DNA of 64,000 nt from Coptis chinensis (Eukaryota > Streptophyta > Magnoliopsida > Ranunculales > Ranunculaceae): contig CM027381.1 in assembly GCA_015680905.1 (NCBI GenBank), positions 71,413,501 through 71,477,500 on the forward strand, written 5' to 3'. Shown one piece after another: positions 34,076-46,384 of the stretch. Numbering within the stretch: position 1 is the first letter of the stretch; the number at the start of each line of letters is the position of its first letter. A program made the translations under genes and the position numbers. The notes beneath the pieces were generated by a model. It was not told the DNA's origin, searched no databases, and saw nothing but the letters and a program-made list of their open reading frames with translations.

Positions 34076-36792
34076 TAATTTTGCCGAAAGTTAAGTTAGC
34101 ATTGGGGCGTTTTTCTCATGGGGCGCCTCGTTCTATTTTATTTCAACTACATAAATCAACAACATTGTCGGTTTTCTGCGGTATGTTATCCACAATACAA
34201 TAACAATATTCAATAGCAAACCCATACTTTATTTTTATTTTCATCACAAGAATTTTTTAGTTCTATGATATTACATTCACACAATCACATAATCATTGGT
34301 TTGGGAAAAGCCAATGGTTCCTTATCAATTTTTGCTTATACAACTCGTACAACTCTTTCCGTTTCAAGCGAAACTATATGCCAGCTTAATTATTTTTTCT
34401 AAGGCATTGTTCCGATCTTTCTACGAAATTTTTTTTTCGAGCAAACAATTTCAATAGCTTCATGCCGATTTTTCTGAGCGAATATTTCCGAGCGAATTGA
34501 ACTTTTCCAACAGTTTCATTATTTTTTCTAAGGCATTGAGCCGATTTTTCCGGGCGAATCTTTCCGAGTTAAACTTTCCGACAGCGCTATAAGACATTGA
34601 GCTGATCTTTCTCAACGGAACTTCTTTCAGCTTCTTTCATTCTTCTACGACGTTAATTGACACCTTGTTACGCAAAACTTTTCTCTGTCGACTCTTTGTG
34701 AATATATTTTGCTCGTACTACCGCCGTTTCTCCGTGCGGCAAAAAATTCGCATTACGTTAACTTTTCGAGCGGATTGAAAATTATTTTCACCTTATTTAT
34801 TTTTTTCCAAGGCATTGAGATCATGCGGAGCGAAACTTTTATTCGCGGTCTTTTTGTGAATTTCTTTCTCCCGTCGTACCGCCGTTTCTACCTACGACGA
34901 CAAGAATAAACTTTTCGTCAATCTTTCAGATAACCAAACTTTTAAAGATAACTGATAACAAATACTAACATATCTGTTTCCGACACCGCTTTGTCATATT
35001 CTCCGCAATTTTCTCCATTTTCTTCATCTTCTTCGACAGGCCAAATTTAATTTTTATAAAAACTCAATAATTTGAGCTTAATATCCTAGCAGATCCAATT
35101 TGAAACTGATCAATCCTGACCTAGATTATGTCGGCCAATCTTTAGTTGCATATCCAATTCGAAATTACCGATATTTCACAGTAGAAAGAAATTCCAGCAG
35201 ACTTAATTGTAAAACCACGCTCTGTTTCATCTGCCGCGGGTATCTGTCATCCTAACGCCACCGCCAGTTTCTCGAAAGCAATGATACCAGCCGTGGCGAC
35301 GAGGATGTGTTCGAATTTCTTCAGCATCTCGTCCAACTAGACAAAAGCTTCAATTCCAAGTCAAGATTCCCTCGCTCACTCTTTCTGTCCTTCTCACTGC
35401 AGTCCCGACTCCCATGCCTTCCCTCTCTCCGTTCTCTTTCCCTATCTCTGCTTCCACAACTTTTCTCCCTATCACCATCACAAGGTATTAATTCATACGC
35501 CTTGGCCCTTGGTCACTCTACGAAAATTTAGGCCTTGATAAGTTGGATGATATTGGGATGATGATTTTCGATTTATCTCACCAGATTTCCTCTTATCCTT
35601 TGACGAAATATCCGTACCGTCAATAATCTCGCCTTCTTCTTTAAATCTTGATTCACCAGAATGCTTTCTTCCAACTTGGTATGCAGCAGCCATGGTTTTG
35701 GTTTCTTTTTATTTTATCTTCTTTGCCATCCATATCCAGCTGTCTCATCTTCATCGTTCACATAAAATTCAACAGAAATCCCAGCAAAAGATGCTTTAAA
35801 ATTTGTTTCAACTGGCTACTGTTCAGAGGGAACATGCAATTTATTCGAAACTTGAAGTAATGTTCATTGCGACATCCTGACTTGCCATGTCTTAATTCAT
35901 CTATATACAAGTCTGTTAGTTTCCAACACTTATTTTACTTCCCAAATCAATTTATTTTACGTCCCATTATAAACCCAAGTCCAAGTTCAGGTTGCACTAA
36001 TAGCCTTTCCAAGTTCAAGTTGGTTTTCACCTTTCAATACATCCTCAACTCATTGTGTCACCCACACAAATTCAAATTCTAATGATCTAATTTAATTCCA
36101 ATTTCCAAAATACCTTCTCCCTTTGGTGGCTTGCCTCACATGCACACTTTAGTTAAGAGGCCTTCCCCCTTGACGTTTTGCTTACTTTAAGTCTCTGGAT
36201 AAAAGGGGTTAGTTTCGTGCCCAAAAATAATTCTGCGGCTTTTCGTCGAGTTCGTTTCTCCATTATCGTCATTGACAGAAGAGCAAAGAAGAAGATTTTA
36301 GCCTGTCCTATTGGGCTAGTAATTGGACCTTTGGTGGTATCTTGTTGCTATAGCCGAGTATAAGGAGTATAAGTTTAACTTACCGATAATCCAAGATGAG
36401 TCAACACCAACTACTTCGCCGATAGAAGGCCACACACAGCCAGCGATATCTGAGGAAGAAGACGAGCTTGGTGCGACGTCAATTTTTTTATGGATTGGGA
36501 TGTGCGGCCCCAGCACTTATATAGGTTTACGAGCGGGTTTTCCAATGCTGGTGGAATTCTTCTCCAACTCCAATTTCATCTCTACTCTCAATTCTTATCT
36601 CATCCGAAACATTTGAGTCCAATTAGTATTTAACTTCCTTTTATTACTATATTACTATATTACCCCTACGTTTAATTTCAAACGGTCTATTCCTCGTATC
36701 GCTATTCCGCTGGCACGAATCGTCGTAATCAACTTTCGTTTTTGTTCGCTTTGTTACGTTAATGCTGATTTTCGGCAATCGGTTTATTTTGC

Positions 36793-36795
<3 letters not shown>
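34076..36795. other. Tat-element 3' spacer, no intact gene, copy 2
   Basis: Duplicate of 10,881-13,604, with the same degenerate ~110-bp repeats (34,380-34,820) and no integrase signature. Confidence 0.6.

Positions 36796-36846
<51 letters not shown>
36796..36846. repeat. (TA)n tract left of TIR element 1, copy 2
   Basis: About 50 bp of TA repeat, longer than the ~20 bp in copy 1. A 28-residue Tyr-Ile run in an open frame at 36,762 is only the translation of this tract. Confidence 0.95.
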
Positions 36847-36850
<4 letters not shown>

Positions 36851-37890
36851 TTGTCTAGGGTGCCACTCTTATAGTGACACCCTTATCTCACACTTCTTCG
36901 GTCTCTCGATCGTTCATCGATCACCGGATCTAGTTCGAAATAAAAATTGTGAAATTTCAAAATTTCGAACTAATTCAAAAACTGAAAAACGAAAAACACG
37001 AAATTCTCACTAAAACCCAATTCCATCACTCCAGAGAGAGTTCTCTTGACGCCATTAACGACCACCTGAGCTCTCTTGACAGCACTCAACCAACGACCAA
37101 AACCCCACCGAAATCGGTCGGTTTTAATCCCAAAAAAAAACCCAACGCTATGGTACAGCCCAAAACTCGATTTCCCCACTCTTCACAAATCGCGATTTGA
37201 CTCCATTACTTGCCTTTCAAAGCCAAGATGCGTAACGTATCCATACGTATGGGCATCGTATATATTAAATATCACGGTGGACTTGCTTTATGGACTACTT
37301 ATAGATGGAGAAAACTTCGTAACACCGAAAAACAGAGTCGGACTTCTTCAACAACGTCTTCGTTAACTTGTTGAAGTTGAAGAGCTTTCTTCTTCTTCTT
37401 CTTCACCACAATTGATAAACCCAAGGAATAGTTATTAGGTAATGTGTTTGAAGAAAATGTTAACCCCTCATTATATTTAGTTTTGTTTTGGAATGTGGTT
37501 ATGATTGTTTTTGGTGTTTTTTAGGTTGCCCGGCGAGGAAATGTGGAATTGGATCAGAATGGATAAATGGGTAGGAGTTATTTTTTGGCTTTTGAATTGA
37601 TATTTTGGGAGTATTGATAAATTGATTAGGGTTTAGGGTTTTGGTGAATGAAGGGTATTTTGGTTATTGTGATGAGTTTTATTGTAATGTGTTACGGTTT
37701 AAGATGTAGGTAGTGTGATACATTTGGTAGTTCACAAATGAATTCACATGTTTTATGGAATTCAGAAAATGCGCAAATGATAGTGTTTGTGATTTTTTGT
37801 AGATAAGGATCACTTTTTTTTATTTATTGAAAAGTGATAGTGTTGGTAACTTTTGTTATATGCATCTACTTTGCTCAATAGTTTTACTTC

Positions 37891-38247
37891 AAGGGAGGGG
37901 TTATAGGGACATATTTTATTTTAACTTATAAACAAACTCTTTTTTTAGATATGATCTCCTAACTATTTTAAACATTGTTACAAATAATAAAAAAAAATTA
38001 AATTTGCCAAATATAGTATCCAAAATGGTGAAAATGAACTGCCTACAATTAGCCAAATTTTGTAAATTGTTAACTACATTTGACAAGTTTGGATTTTTTT
38101 GATTTTTTTGATTATTTGTGACAATGTTTAGAATAGTTAGGAGATCATATCTACAAAAAATTAGGCTAATCCAAACTTATAAATGTCCTAACGATTTTGA
38201 GTTTGTTTACGTGTTAAGATAAAATATGTCCCTAGAACTCCTCCCTT
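37891..38247. mobile_element. MITE, 357 bp, copy 2
   Basis: Same foldback MITE as 14,674-15,030; a few substitutions in the loop. Confidence 0.78.
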
Positions 38248-38980
38248 GCTTAAATTTTTTTCTTCTTCTGAATGTAGCTTTTTTTTTCTCGATACATACA
38301 TGAGAGTATCATAATTTTTTTTGGTGGGTTTTTTAAGCGCATTAAGAGTATGCCTACCTCACCCCCTCACTCGAGTAGGTAATCTCTTATTACTTTGAAA
38401 AGTGTACATGAAAAATATCATATATAAGCTAGTGTTGAATACAAATGATTAATCACAACAATTCTACAATTAAATGGAGTAAATCTTCTCTCAAAAACCA
38501 ATAGTTTGGATAATCTTGAGAGAAAATAAAAGTGAAACCATATTTTTCCTAATACAACAAACCGCAAGCATATGATCGAGCAAGACAAACGGCAAAGAGA
38601 AGTTTCATTATTCATACCTATTGTCCGGATGATCTGGTCTGATCGCTTTATTTTTTGAAGAAGTTTCAATTCAAGTGCCTATTTGAATCACATCACTGCT
38701 ACAAATCATAATAATATTTTCTTTAGCCTTTGACAACAATAGCAATTCAAATAGGTGCTCAAAGCATCACTGCTAGGCCCTAAACCTCTTAGTCTTTGCT
38801 ACAAGCCCTAGAACTAATTGATCGGAGTAGAAAAAATAATGATTTGCACATATTTATATACAAATATGCAAACCGTGCTACACATCGGTTTTTTTAAGTC
38901 TTGAAACCTGTCTCTTGAGATCGATAGTTAGCATTGTTTCTTTGGATTCTAATTGTAAATAGTAATCTACTATCTATATA

Positions 38981-39220
38981 CTAAAGTAGAGACCTTTAAA
39001 AGAGGAGTTTAAGATAATTAATTATATTTGAAAATTACGGATTAATATCCTAAACCACAAAGTGAAAAGACTATTTAATTTGATTCCTTAGTTTCCAATA
39101 CTAAAGTAGAGACCTTTAAAATAGGAGTTTAAGATAATTAATTATATTTGAAAATTACAGATTAATATCCTAAACCACAAAGTGAAAAGACTATTTTAAT
39201 TTGATCCCTTAGTTTCCAAA
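38981..39220. repeat. 120-bp direct repeat pair, copy 2
   Basis: Duplicate of 15,761-16,000. Confidence 0.92.
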
Positions 39221-40931
39221 TACTTATGCACCATAATCGCTGATCATTAACGTATTTTGGTTTATTTTCAATAAAAATATATTCTGATTCGAAAATTTGT
39301 GTGAGATATTTTGTAAAGCCTTTTCAGCATACAAAATATTTAATAGATCCCGGGCGTATGTCCGAGTCCAAAATCTAATTGTATTATATAGGAGAGACTC
39401 ATCTATTTATTTATTTTAAACAAAATGGGAAATATTTATGTTATTTAAGTGATATTTGGGAGGTTCTTTTAAATTATCAATAATAAAATAGAATTTGTTT
39501 TAATTTTAATGTGAAAAATGGGGATAATTATTTAATTTAAGTGACATTAGAGAGGTGTTTCTAGATTATTAATAAAAAATAGACATTGTTCAAATGATAT
39601 TAATAAAAGTAGGGTTTATTCTAAATTTAGTAAGGGATGTGTTTCTAAATTAAGTAAATAAGAAAATTTTAAATTGCCTACTTTATATTAGGAATTAGGA
39701 AGGGTATTCCGAAAGACCCGGCTATCATATAGTGTAGATAAGCTGTGCAGGGGTGGCTAATTGGCTTTTTGGTTGGCAAGATTTGTGAATCAGAGTTCAA
39801 GTTCTCATCGAAATTTAACATTCTTCATCACCCTATTTTTAGTTGCATGGGCGGATGGAACTTACAAACAAGCTTGTATTTGATAGGCCCAATTATAGGT
39901 CATGGCTTACCACTTGACTAGTTCAATTCTTGGTTTTTGGTGTTTTGTTTACTACAAATAAAAGCATTATACCGTGCTTCACTTTGTGCATCAAAGTGGT
40001 TGCTGGATCACAAATGACAAATGACAAATACATTAATGAATCACTAATTCCCTATCAAATTCTTATAGCTCTCCATACAAAAGGATTAGGTTGCCGGGTT
40101 GGCACCCAAATCGTGTTTTGATTAATATTAATCTTGCAATTTTACATTTAATTATCTCACAAGTGAGGAAATAAACACATTTTTCTTCAAATTTCAACAG
40201 TATCTGGCTCTAACCTCGAATGCTAAAAGTGTACGTCTTTCGCAGGGCAGCTGCCACTCTGCTAGCATTTCTCTTGCAAATGCTTAAAGAAGAATTTAAT
40301 GGGAACAGTGGGAGATGCATAAATTTGACACGCCAGCAAATTCATGGTCGTTAGTGCACTTCAAAATCTTTTGTGAATATGATCTCTTAGATGGTAAAAA
40401 AAAACATTTCATCTTCCATTGTAGTTTACAAATTGAACAAGTGTAGACAGTTCGTTTCTACCGTAATTTGTATAATCCGAATTTTCATAAGTTTCAGGTT
40501 TGAAGCACTTTCGGGCGAAATATCGGTTACGAAACTTTAACCCTAAAATTTGGTGGGTAAATAATAAGACTGCCCCGTCATATCTTATTCACGGAAACCA
40601 TATCCCACAAAAAAATCGGAACACCTTCGTTCTGGATCCATCAAGGTGCGTTCTTCTCCATTCCAATTTCCAATACCCTTGAAATTTATTCTAAAAAGAA
40701 AAAAAAGTTTCTCTGTTTGAGGATGGTATCATGTTTAGTTGTACTTCATTTGAAGCCAGTTTTTCAGTTTGTTAAGACAAATTTTAAAGCATTGTTCTAG
40801 AATGTGCGAAACAAACTTTTGAGTTTGACTCCCCTCGTTGTTATAAATTGGCATGTTCATGTGGTTCATGCATGTTTTCTGGATGGCCTAATCGTCATTT
40901 TTACTGACAACTCCTCCTAACATGCAGAGAA

Positions 40932-42590
40932 ATGGTTGATACGGGTGTTGAGGCACCAGGTAGTAGTGGTGTTTTGAGGACAATTTGGACAACTGCAATG
41001 GACCGTTACTTCATTGATCTTATGCTAGAGCAGGTTGGCAGAGGGTACAGGGCTGATGGTCATTTATTCAGCAAACGGGCATGGAGGCATATGACCATGT
41101 TATTCAATGAGAAATTCCATTTGCAATATAGCAGGGATCATTTAAAAAATCGACACAAGACATTGAGAAGGATATATAGAGCTGTAAAGAGTCTTCTTGA
41201 GCAGAATGGGTTTACTTGGGATGAAACGCAACACATGGTGACTGCTGATGACCGTGTTTGGAGCAACTATACAAAGGTGTCTTGTTTGTTAAATTAAGTG
41301 TTAACAAATTTTTTGACGGGTATTGTCATTTGTACTCCACTGACAAGTGTTAGATGCAGGCACACCCCGAGGCGCGGTCATACAGAACTAAAAGCATACC
41401 ACATTTTAGCGATATGTGTAAGATTTTTCAGGATGCGTCTATTGGAGGATACAATGATTCAACTCACAGAAGAATCTATAACAGTGATGTCCAAGGAACA
41501 AAGATTGGTGGAATGGTGGGTGGTCTACAATCTTCATCTATATCTGTTGCCCCTGAAGATCTAGTGGATGATGAGCAACGTTTGGTATCTAGTTTGGATA
41601 GAATTGTAGACGAACAACAACTAACAATGCAATCAACCTCTTTCTTGAGCCCTAATCACGGCATGGTTGATATGCTTCATGAGATGGTCACCTTAGATAC
41701 AGCTTCAGCAAATGGGAAGCAAGATAACACCTCAGAAAATGCATTGGACACACTTCAGACTGGAACAGATGCATTGGATGCCTGCAGTGGTAGTCGTTCG
41801 AGGACTTACTGGCAACCACCGATGGACAGTTATTTCATTGAACTTATGCTGGAGCAAGTGCACCAGGGAAATCAGTTTGATGGTACATTCCGCAAGCATG
41901 CGTGGATAAACATGACGGAGTTGTTTAATGAAAAATTTGGCTACAAGTATGACTTGGTTGTTTTGAAAAATCGTTACAAAACTCTGAAGAGGCAATTTAC
42001 TGCTTTAAAAATTCTTCTTGATCAGAAAGGGTTTGTCTGGGATGATGCACGGCAAATGGTGACCGCTGATGACCATATCTGTCATGATTATATTAAGGTG
42101 AGCTTTTGATCCTTCAATCTTTTATGACTTGTATGAATGTAGACTCAGGTTGTTTTGTGCATGACATGTGCAGGTGCACCCTGATGCAAAGCAATACATC
42201 ACTAGACCTCTGCCACACTTCCATGACTTGTCTGTAATATTTAAAGATGTAATTATTGGTGAAGGATTTAGCGATCCAGCTTACAATGTAGATGAACAGA
42301 ATGAAGTACTCAGAATAGAAACTGGTAGAACATTGGGTGTTCAACAATCTCTGATAATGACATCTTCCCATGGTGGCCCAACCAATGCTGTAGAGGAGTC
42401 TTCATCACATTTGGGTGGGGATATTGACATATTTGGTCGGAAGAACAAGCGCCAGTTTGCAGCTCCATCAACGTGTCAAAACTCTAAAAGGCCACAGAGG
42501 ATGCTCAATGAGGACACCATGGTGGTATTGTCGCATTTGGGAGGGGACAGGATTGTTTCTGATAAACACTATCATTTGCGCATTTTCTGA
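40932..42590 (+). CDS. Two-domain MYB/SANT-like (LIMYB-type) protein, 499 codons, copy 2
   Basis: Exons 40,932-41,276, 41,360-42,097 and 42,174-42,590, splice sites as in copy 1. The encoded 499 residues are identical to copy 1, and the first intron differs by a single T. This contrasts with the many indels in neighbouring transposon DNA. The conserved W, LFNEKF, LKNR and TADD positions are present in both domains, and the reading frame is uninterrupted. The last codons and stop come from the right TIR. Whether it is transcribed cannot be told from sequence. Function, if any, would be DNA or protein binding in the nucleus. Confidence 0.85.
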
Positions 42591-43504
42591 ATTCCATAAA
42601 ACATGTGAATTCATTTGTGAACTACCAAATGTATCACACTACCTACATCTTAAACCGTAACACATTACAGTAAAACTCATCACAATAACCAAAATACCCT
42701 TCATTCACCAAAAACCCTAAACCCTAATCAATTTATCAATACTCCCAAAATATCAATTCAAAAGCCAAAAAATAACTCCTACCCATTTATCCATTCTGAT
42801 CCAATTCCACATTTCCTCGCCGGGCAACCTAAAAAACACCAAAAACAATCATAACCACATTCCAAAAACAAAACTAAATATAATGAGGGGTTAACATTTT
42901 CTTCAAACACATTACCTAATAACTATTCCTTGGGTTTATCAATTGTGGTGAAGAAGAAGAAGAAGAAAGCTCTTCACTTCAACAAGTTAACGAAGACGTT
43001 GTTGAAGAAGTCCTCTGTTTTTCGGTGTTACGAAGTTTTCTCCATCTATAAGTAGTCCATAAAGCAAGTCCACCGATATCTTAATATATCACGATGCCCA
43101 TAATGTTATGGATAATTACTGCATCGCGAAAGCTTGAAAGGCGAGAATGGAGTCAAATCGCGATTTGTGAAGAGTGGGGAAATCGAAGTTTTGGCTATAC
43201 CATAGCGTTGGGTTTTTGGGATTAAAACCGGCCGATTTCGGTGGGGTTTGGTCGTTGGTTGAGTCTTTGTCAAGAGAGCTCAATTGGTCGATAAATGGCG
43301 TCAAGAGAACTCTCCTCGGAGCCGATGGAATTGGGTTTTAGTGAGAATTTTGTGTTTTTCGTTTTTTAGTTTTTGAATTAGTTGAAATTTTTGAAATTTC
43401 ACAATTTTTATTTCGAACTAGATCCGGTGATCCGATGAATCGAGAGACCGAAGAAGAAGTGTGAGATAAAGGTGTCACTATAAGAGTGGCACCCTAGACA
43501 AACC

Positions 43505-43505
<1 letters not shown>

Positions 43506-43591
<86 letters not shown>
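43506..43591. repeat. (TA)n tract shared by two TIR elements, 86 bp
   Basis: The right end of TIR element 1 (ACAAACCG) and the left end of element 2 (CGGTTTGTCTAGAGTG) face each other across this pure TA run, forming a perfect mirror of termini. Confidence 0.97.
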
Positions 43592-43592
<1 letters not shown>

Positions 43593-43984
43593 GGTTTGTC
43601 TAGAGTGCCACTCTTATAGTGACACCCTTTATCTCACACTTTCCGTCCCTTGATCTCTTCTCTAGATCATCGGATCTAATTCACTCAAATATCCGATATT
43701 TCAAGATTTTAAAGTATTTCGAAACCAAAAACGAAAAAAAATGCTAAATGTTTGATCATCTCTCACGGTCGTCCTCTTCTCCACTCCAGAAATTTTCGAA
43801 TCTAGAAAAATTGTTTACCAAACAATTAATCAATTTTCTTATCAACAAGAACATTATTCAGTTTCAGAGAACATTATTCAGTCTCAGAAAGTTTCTCAAT
43901 TTTCGATCTAAGCTTCTTATAACTAGATCTCAGTTATGAACACACAAGAAATTTGATGATCAAGCTTTTTATAACTAGATCTCT

Positions 43985-45520
43985 TCGATGAAGCATACGG
44001 TTTGGCATACAAGAGAAACTCACCAGGCTCAAAGTCCAATCTCAAGATGTAAGCAATAAAAACCTCAAATCTATTTTATAATATTTATTCATCCTTTTTA
44101 TTTTTTTTATAATGTTTTCTGGTTTTGGATAACATCTGTAAGTTTGCTAAGAAGAGTTTACCACCATCTCAAATCGGTGTGCTTCTTCGTGATTATCACA
44201 GTATCGCTCAGGTCAAAAGTGTTACTCGTGCTAAAGATCTTGCATATTCTCAAGTCCCACGGTACTAATCCATTTTGTTTTCTATTTATTTATTCACTTG
44301 TTTTTTGTATTTTAGTTTTAAAAATGGTTGCTTTATATTGTGGGGTTGTAGGGCTTGCACCTAAAATTCTCAAGATCTGTACCATTTGATTAAGAAGCCG
44401 GTTGCTATCCATAAGCATTTGGAGAGGAACAGGGAAGGATAAGGACAACAAGTTTAGGCTGATTTTGGTTGAGAGCAGGATTCATAAGCTCACTCGTTAC
44501 TACAAGAGGACCAAGAAGCTTCCCTCAGTCTGGAAATAGTGAGTGGACTCGCACACATTGTTTAGTTATATACAGTTGTTGTATGCACTTATTAGTATTG
44601 ATGTCGATTCATATTTTATATGAACCAATGTTTTGAGAAATAATTGGTGAAGTTTGGGTTTATGGTTGCAAAATTAGAGATCCGGGCGGCTTGGATGCAT
44701 GTCTCGTTTCACGTTAAAGAGTAGACAATAAAAATCAATATAAACCTATACATTCGGGTTCAATGCATTTTAGGTTTAAGCTTCCCTCTTGAAAATCACT
44801 TGGTTCTATGTCAATGCCTCACGGTTATTAGAATATGGTATGTAGTGTCTTAAGTTCTAACTTCTAAGAAATGATTGTATTTTAATGTGAAACTTGGTGT
44901 TCCTCCCCTTTTGGCTAACTTATTTGCTTATCGCTCACATTGCCTATTGTTTTAATTAAGTCCGTGTTATGCTCAAAGGCAATGATATATTTATGTTTAA
45001 TAATTGTAGATTTAGGTCTTAATCCATAAGTTACCAAAATGGTGCTTGCATGTGTTTTTGTATTTTTCATAATTGTTCAATGTATAATGAATTATAATAA
45101 GTTGGTTCTTGAATGTTAGAAGTCTTGCTTCATTAGTTGTTGTTGGTTCTTGAATGCTAAAACTTAAAAGTCTTGCTTCATTTGTTGTTGTTGGTTCTTT
45201 ATAGACCATGACTTGTAGGTAGGGACATTTTCCTGATTTTATGGGAAGGTGGTTCTCGATTATAAGATCCCGTTCCCATGTATTTTCTCAGATTATAACA
45301 CCCCATCAAACCTCTTTTTGGCTTTTCTGATTTTATTGAAATGGTATCTAGTGCTATGATCTTTGGAGCTCTTCTTTTATGATGCTATCTTTCACGTGTT
45401 GCGTTTCTTACTTATATAAAATCTGTTTTAGATGCTTGTCTAGCTCGTTACTGATGCTTTTCTTTTTTCTTTCTTTGTGCAGTGAATCCACCACTTGCCC
45501 GGCACTTTTTGGTAGCTTAG
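43985..45520 (+). pseudogene. RPS13: 40S ribosomal protein S13 (uS15) gene with introns, broken
   Basis: Four exon remnants keep their splice borders. About 43,985-44,048: AYKR...SQD-type, donor GAT|GTAAGC. About 44,122-44,261: [35 protein letters not shown], donor G|GTACTA. 44,352-44,538: [57 protein letters not shown], donor ATA|GTGAGT. 45,483-45,520: ESTT...LVA-like end and stop. These are the highly conserved blocks of the eukaryotic small-subunit protein uS15, about 151 residues. Single-base insertions occur in exon 2 (before KIL), exon 3 (before DLYH and after ERNR) and exon 4, and the first ~20 codons are missing. Retained introns mean a DNA-level copy, not a retrocopy. It lies inside TIR element 2, which suggests capture. 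A ~58-bp duplication sits in the last intron (45,100-45,200). Confidence 0.9.
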
Positions 45521-46280
45521 GTTGAATTCCCTTACCTGGTGGTGAAGTTCATGTTAAAGGTGTCCGGGGGAGCTAGTTAGTGTCTTTAGTACCTTAGTTT
45601 AATGGGGAATGTTTTTACTTATTAAACGAAGATTGTTCTATTTAATTTTGTGAGGAAAATGGAAACTATTTTATGTTAAAGAGTATTGTGCTTCTGGTTG
45701 ATTTTGATTCTCTCAATGGGCATTAAATTTGGTTGATATTTAATCTTGTGATGTGCATCTTTATTCAGTTTTTCATTTGTTTTCTTTACAAGGGTTATTT
45801 GTACTTTTTGTGAGGTGTAGTTGCTTGTAAACTTTTGGTTGTCTTGGACCATATATATGTATGTCAACGAGTCGATGAAAGTGCTTGTAGGCGAGAAAGA
45901 GTATTTTCCGGTTAAGTGATATTTTCTTAGACCTGGTCTCGGACCTCCCATTTATATAACCATGGGGTCCTTTCATACAAAAAGTGTCGTCAACTTGTAA
46001 TCTTACATTCTTACACCAAAATCTGCTTCTGATTATTATGTCTCCCAAAGGTTTGAGACTATTAGGCGGGCGCATGACTATTTTTACATCTCCCATCTTG
46101 ATCCGACTATCCATAGCGTTGCACTTGATTTGGAGGTCTTGAGTGCAGCTAACAAATACGATTCCACCCAAAGCCATGTCCATCCTCATTGTATTGGAGA
46201 TCTTTGTTGAAAACTTGGAGACTTGCCACTCTTAACTATGGTACTAGCATCATTTGAACTTGGATAAAAAATGGCGTTAA
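45521..46280. other. RPS13 3' flank and an unidentified minus-strand frame
   Basis: 45,521 to ~45,750 looks like 3' untranslated/flank of the RPS13 copy. On the minus strand 45,773-46,189 is a 138-codon open frame starting MRMDMALGGIVFVSC. Composition is protein-like in its first 80 residues, but I recognise no family. It may be another captured exon or chance. Confidence 0.35.
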
Positions 46281-46384
46281 TACGTTTTTGCCCTTGACCG
46301 GTGTGGCCATACCGTTTGGACTTAGTCCCAAATGACATGGCCACACCGTTTGGGACCTAGTCCAACGGTCAAGACAACAGAAAA

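Larger units (their letters stand above)
23226..43505. repeat. Tandem segmental duplication, copy 2
   Basis: Direct repeat of 1-20,280 with the same order of solo LTR, copia remnant, PR-10 fragment, Tat element and TIR element. To the right it continues into a second TIR element and the missing 3' part of the Tat element, so this copy has the more complete right flank. The CT microsatellite (46 versus 22 bp) and the (TA)n tracts differ in length between copies. Confidence 0.97.
36847..43505. mobile_element. TIR element 1 (Pack-type), copy 2
   Basis: TIRs 36,847-37,788 and 42,564-43,505 (about 942 bp each); total 6,659 bp. Same internal order as copy 1: MITE 37,891-38,247, direct repeat 38,981-39,220, SINE-like piece, MYB/SANT-like gene. 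The right end abuts a (TA)n tract shared with a second, oppositely facing element. TIR tips carry several CG in place of CTG/CAG. Confidence 0.85.

Noticed and set aside
36762-37013. Open frame with a long Tyr-Ile run
   Set aside because: Direct translation of the (TA)n tract plus TIR; not a protein.
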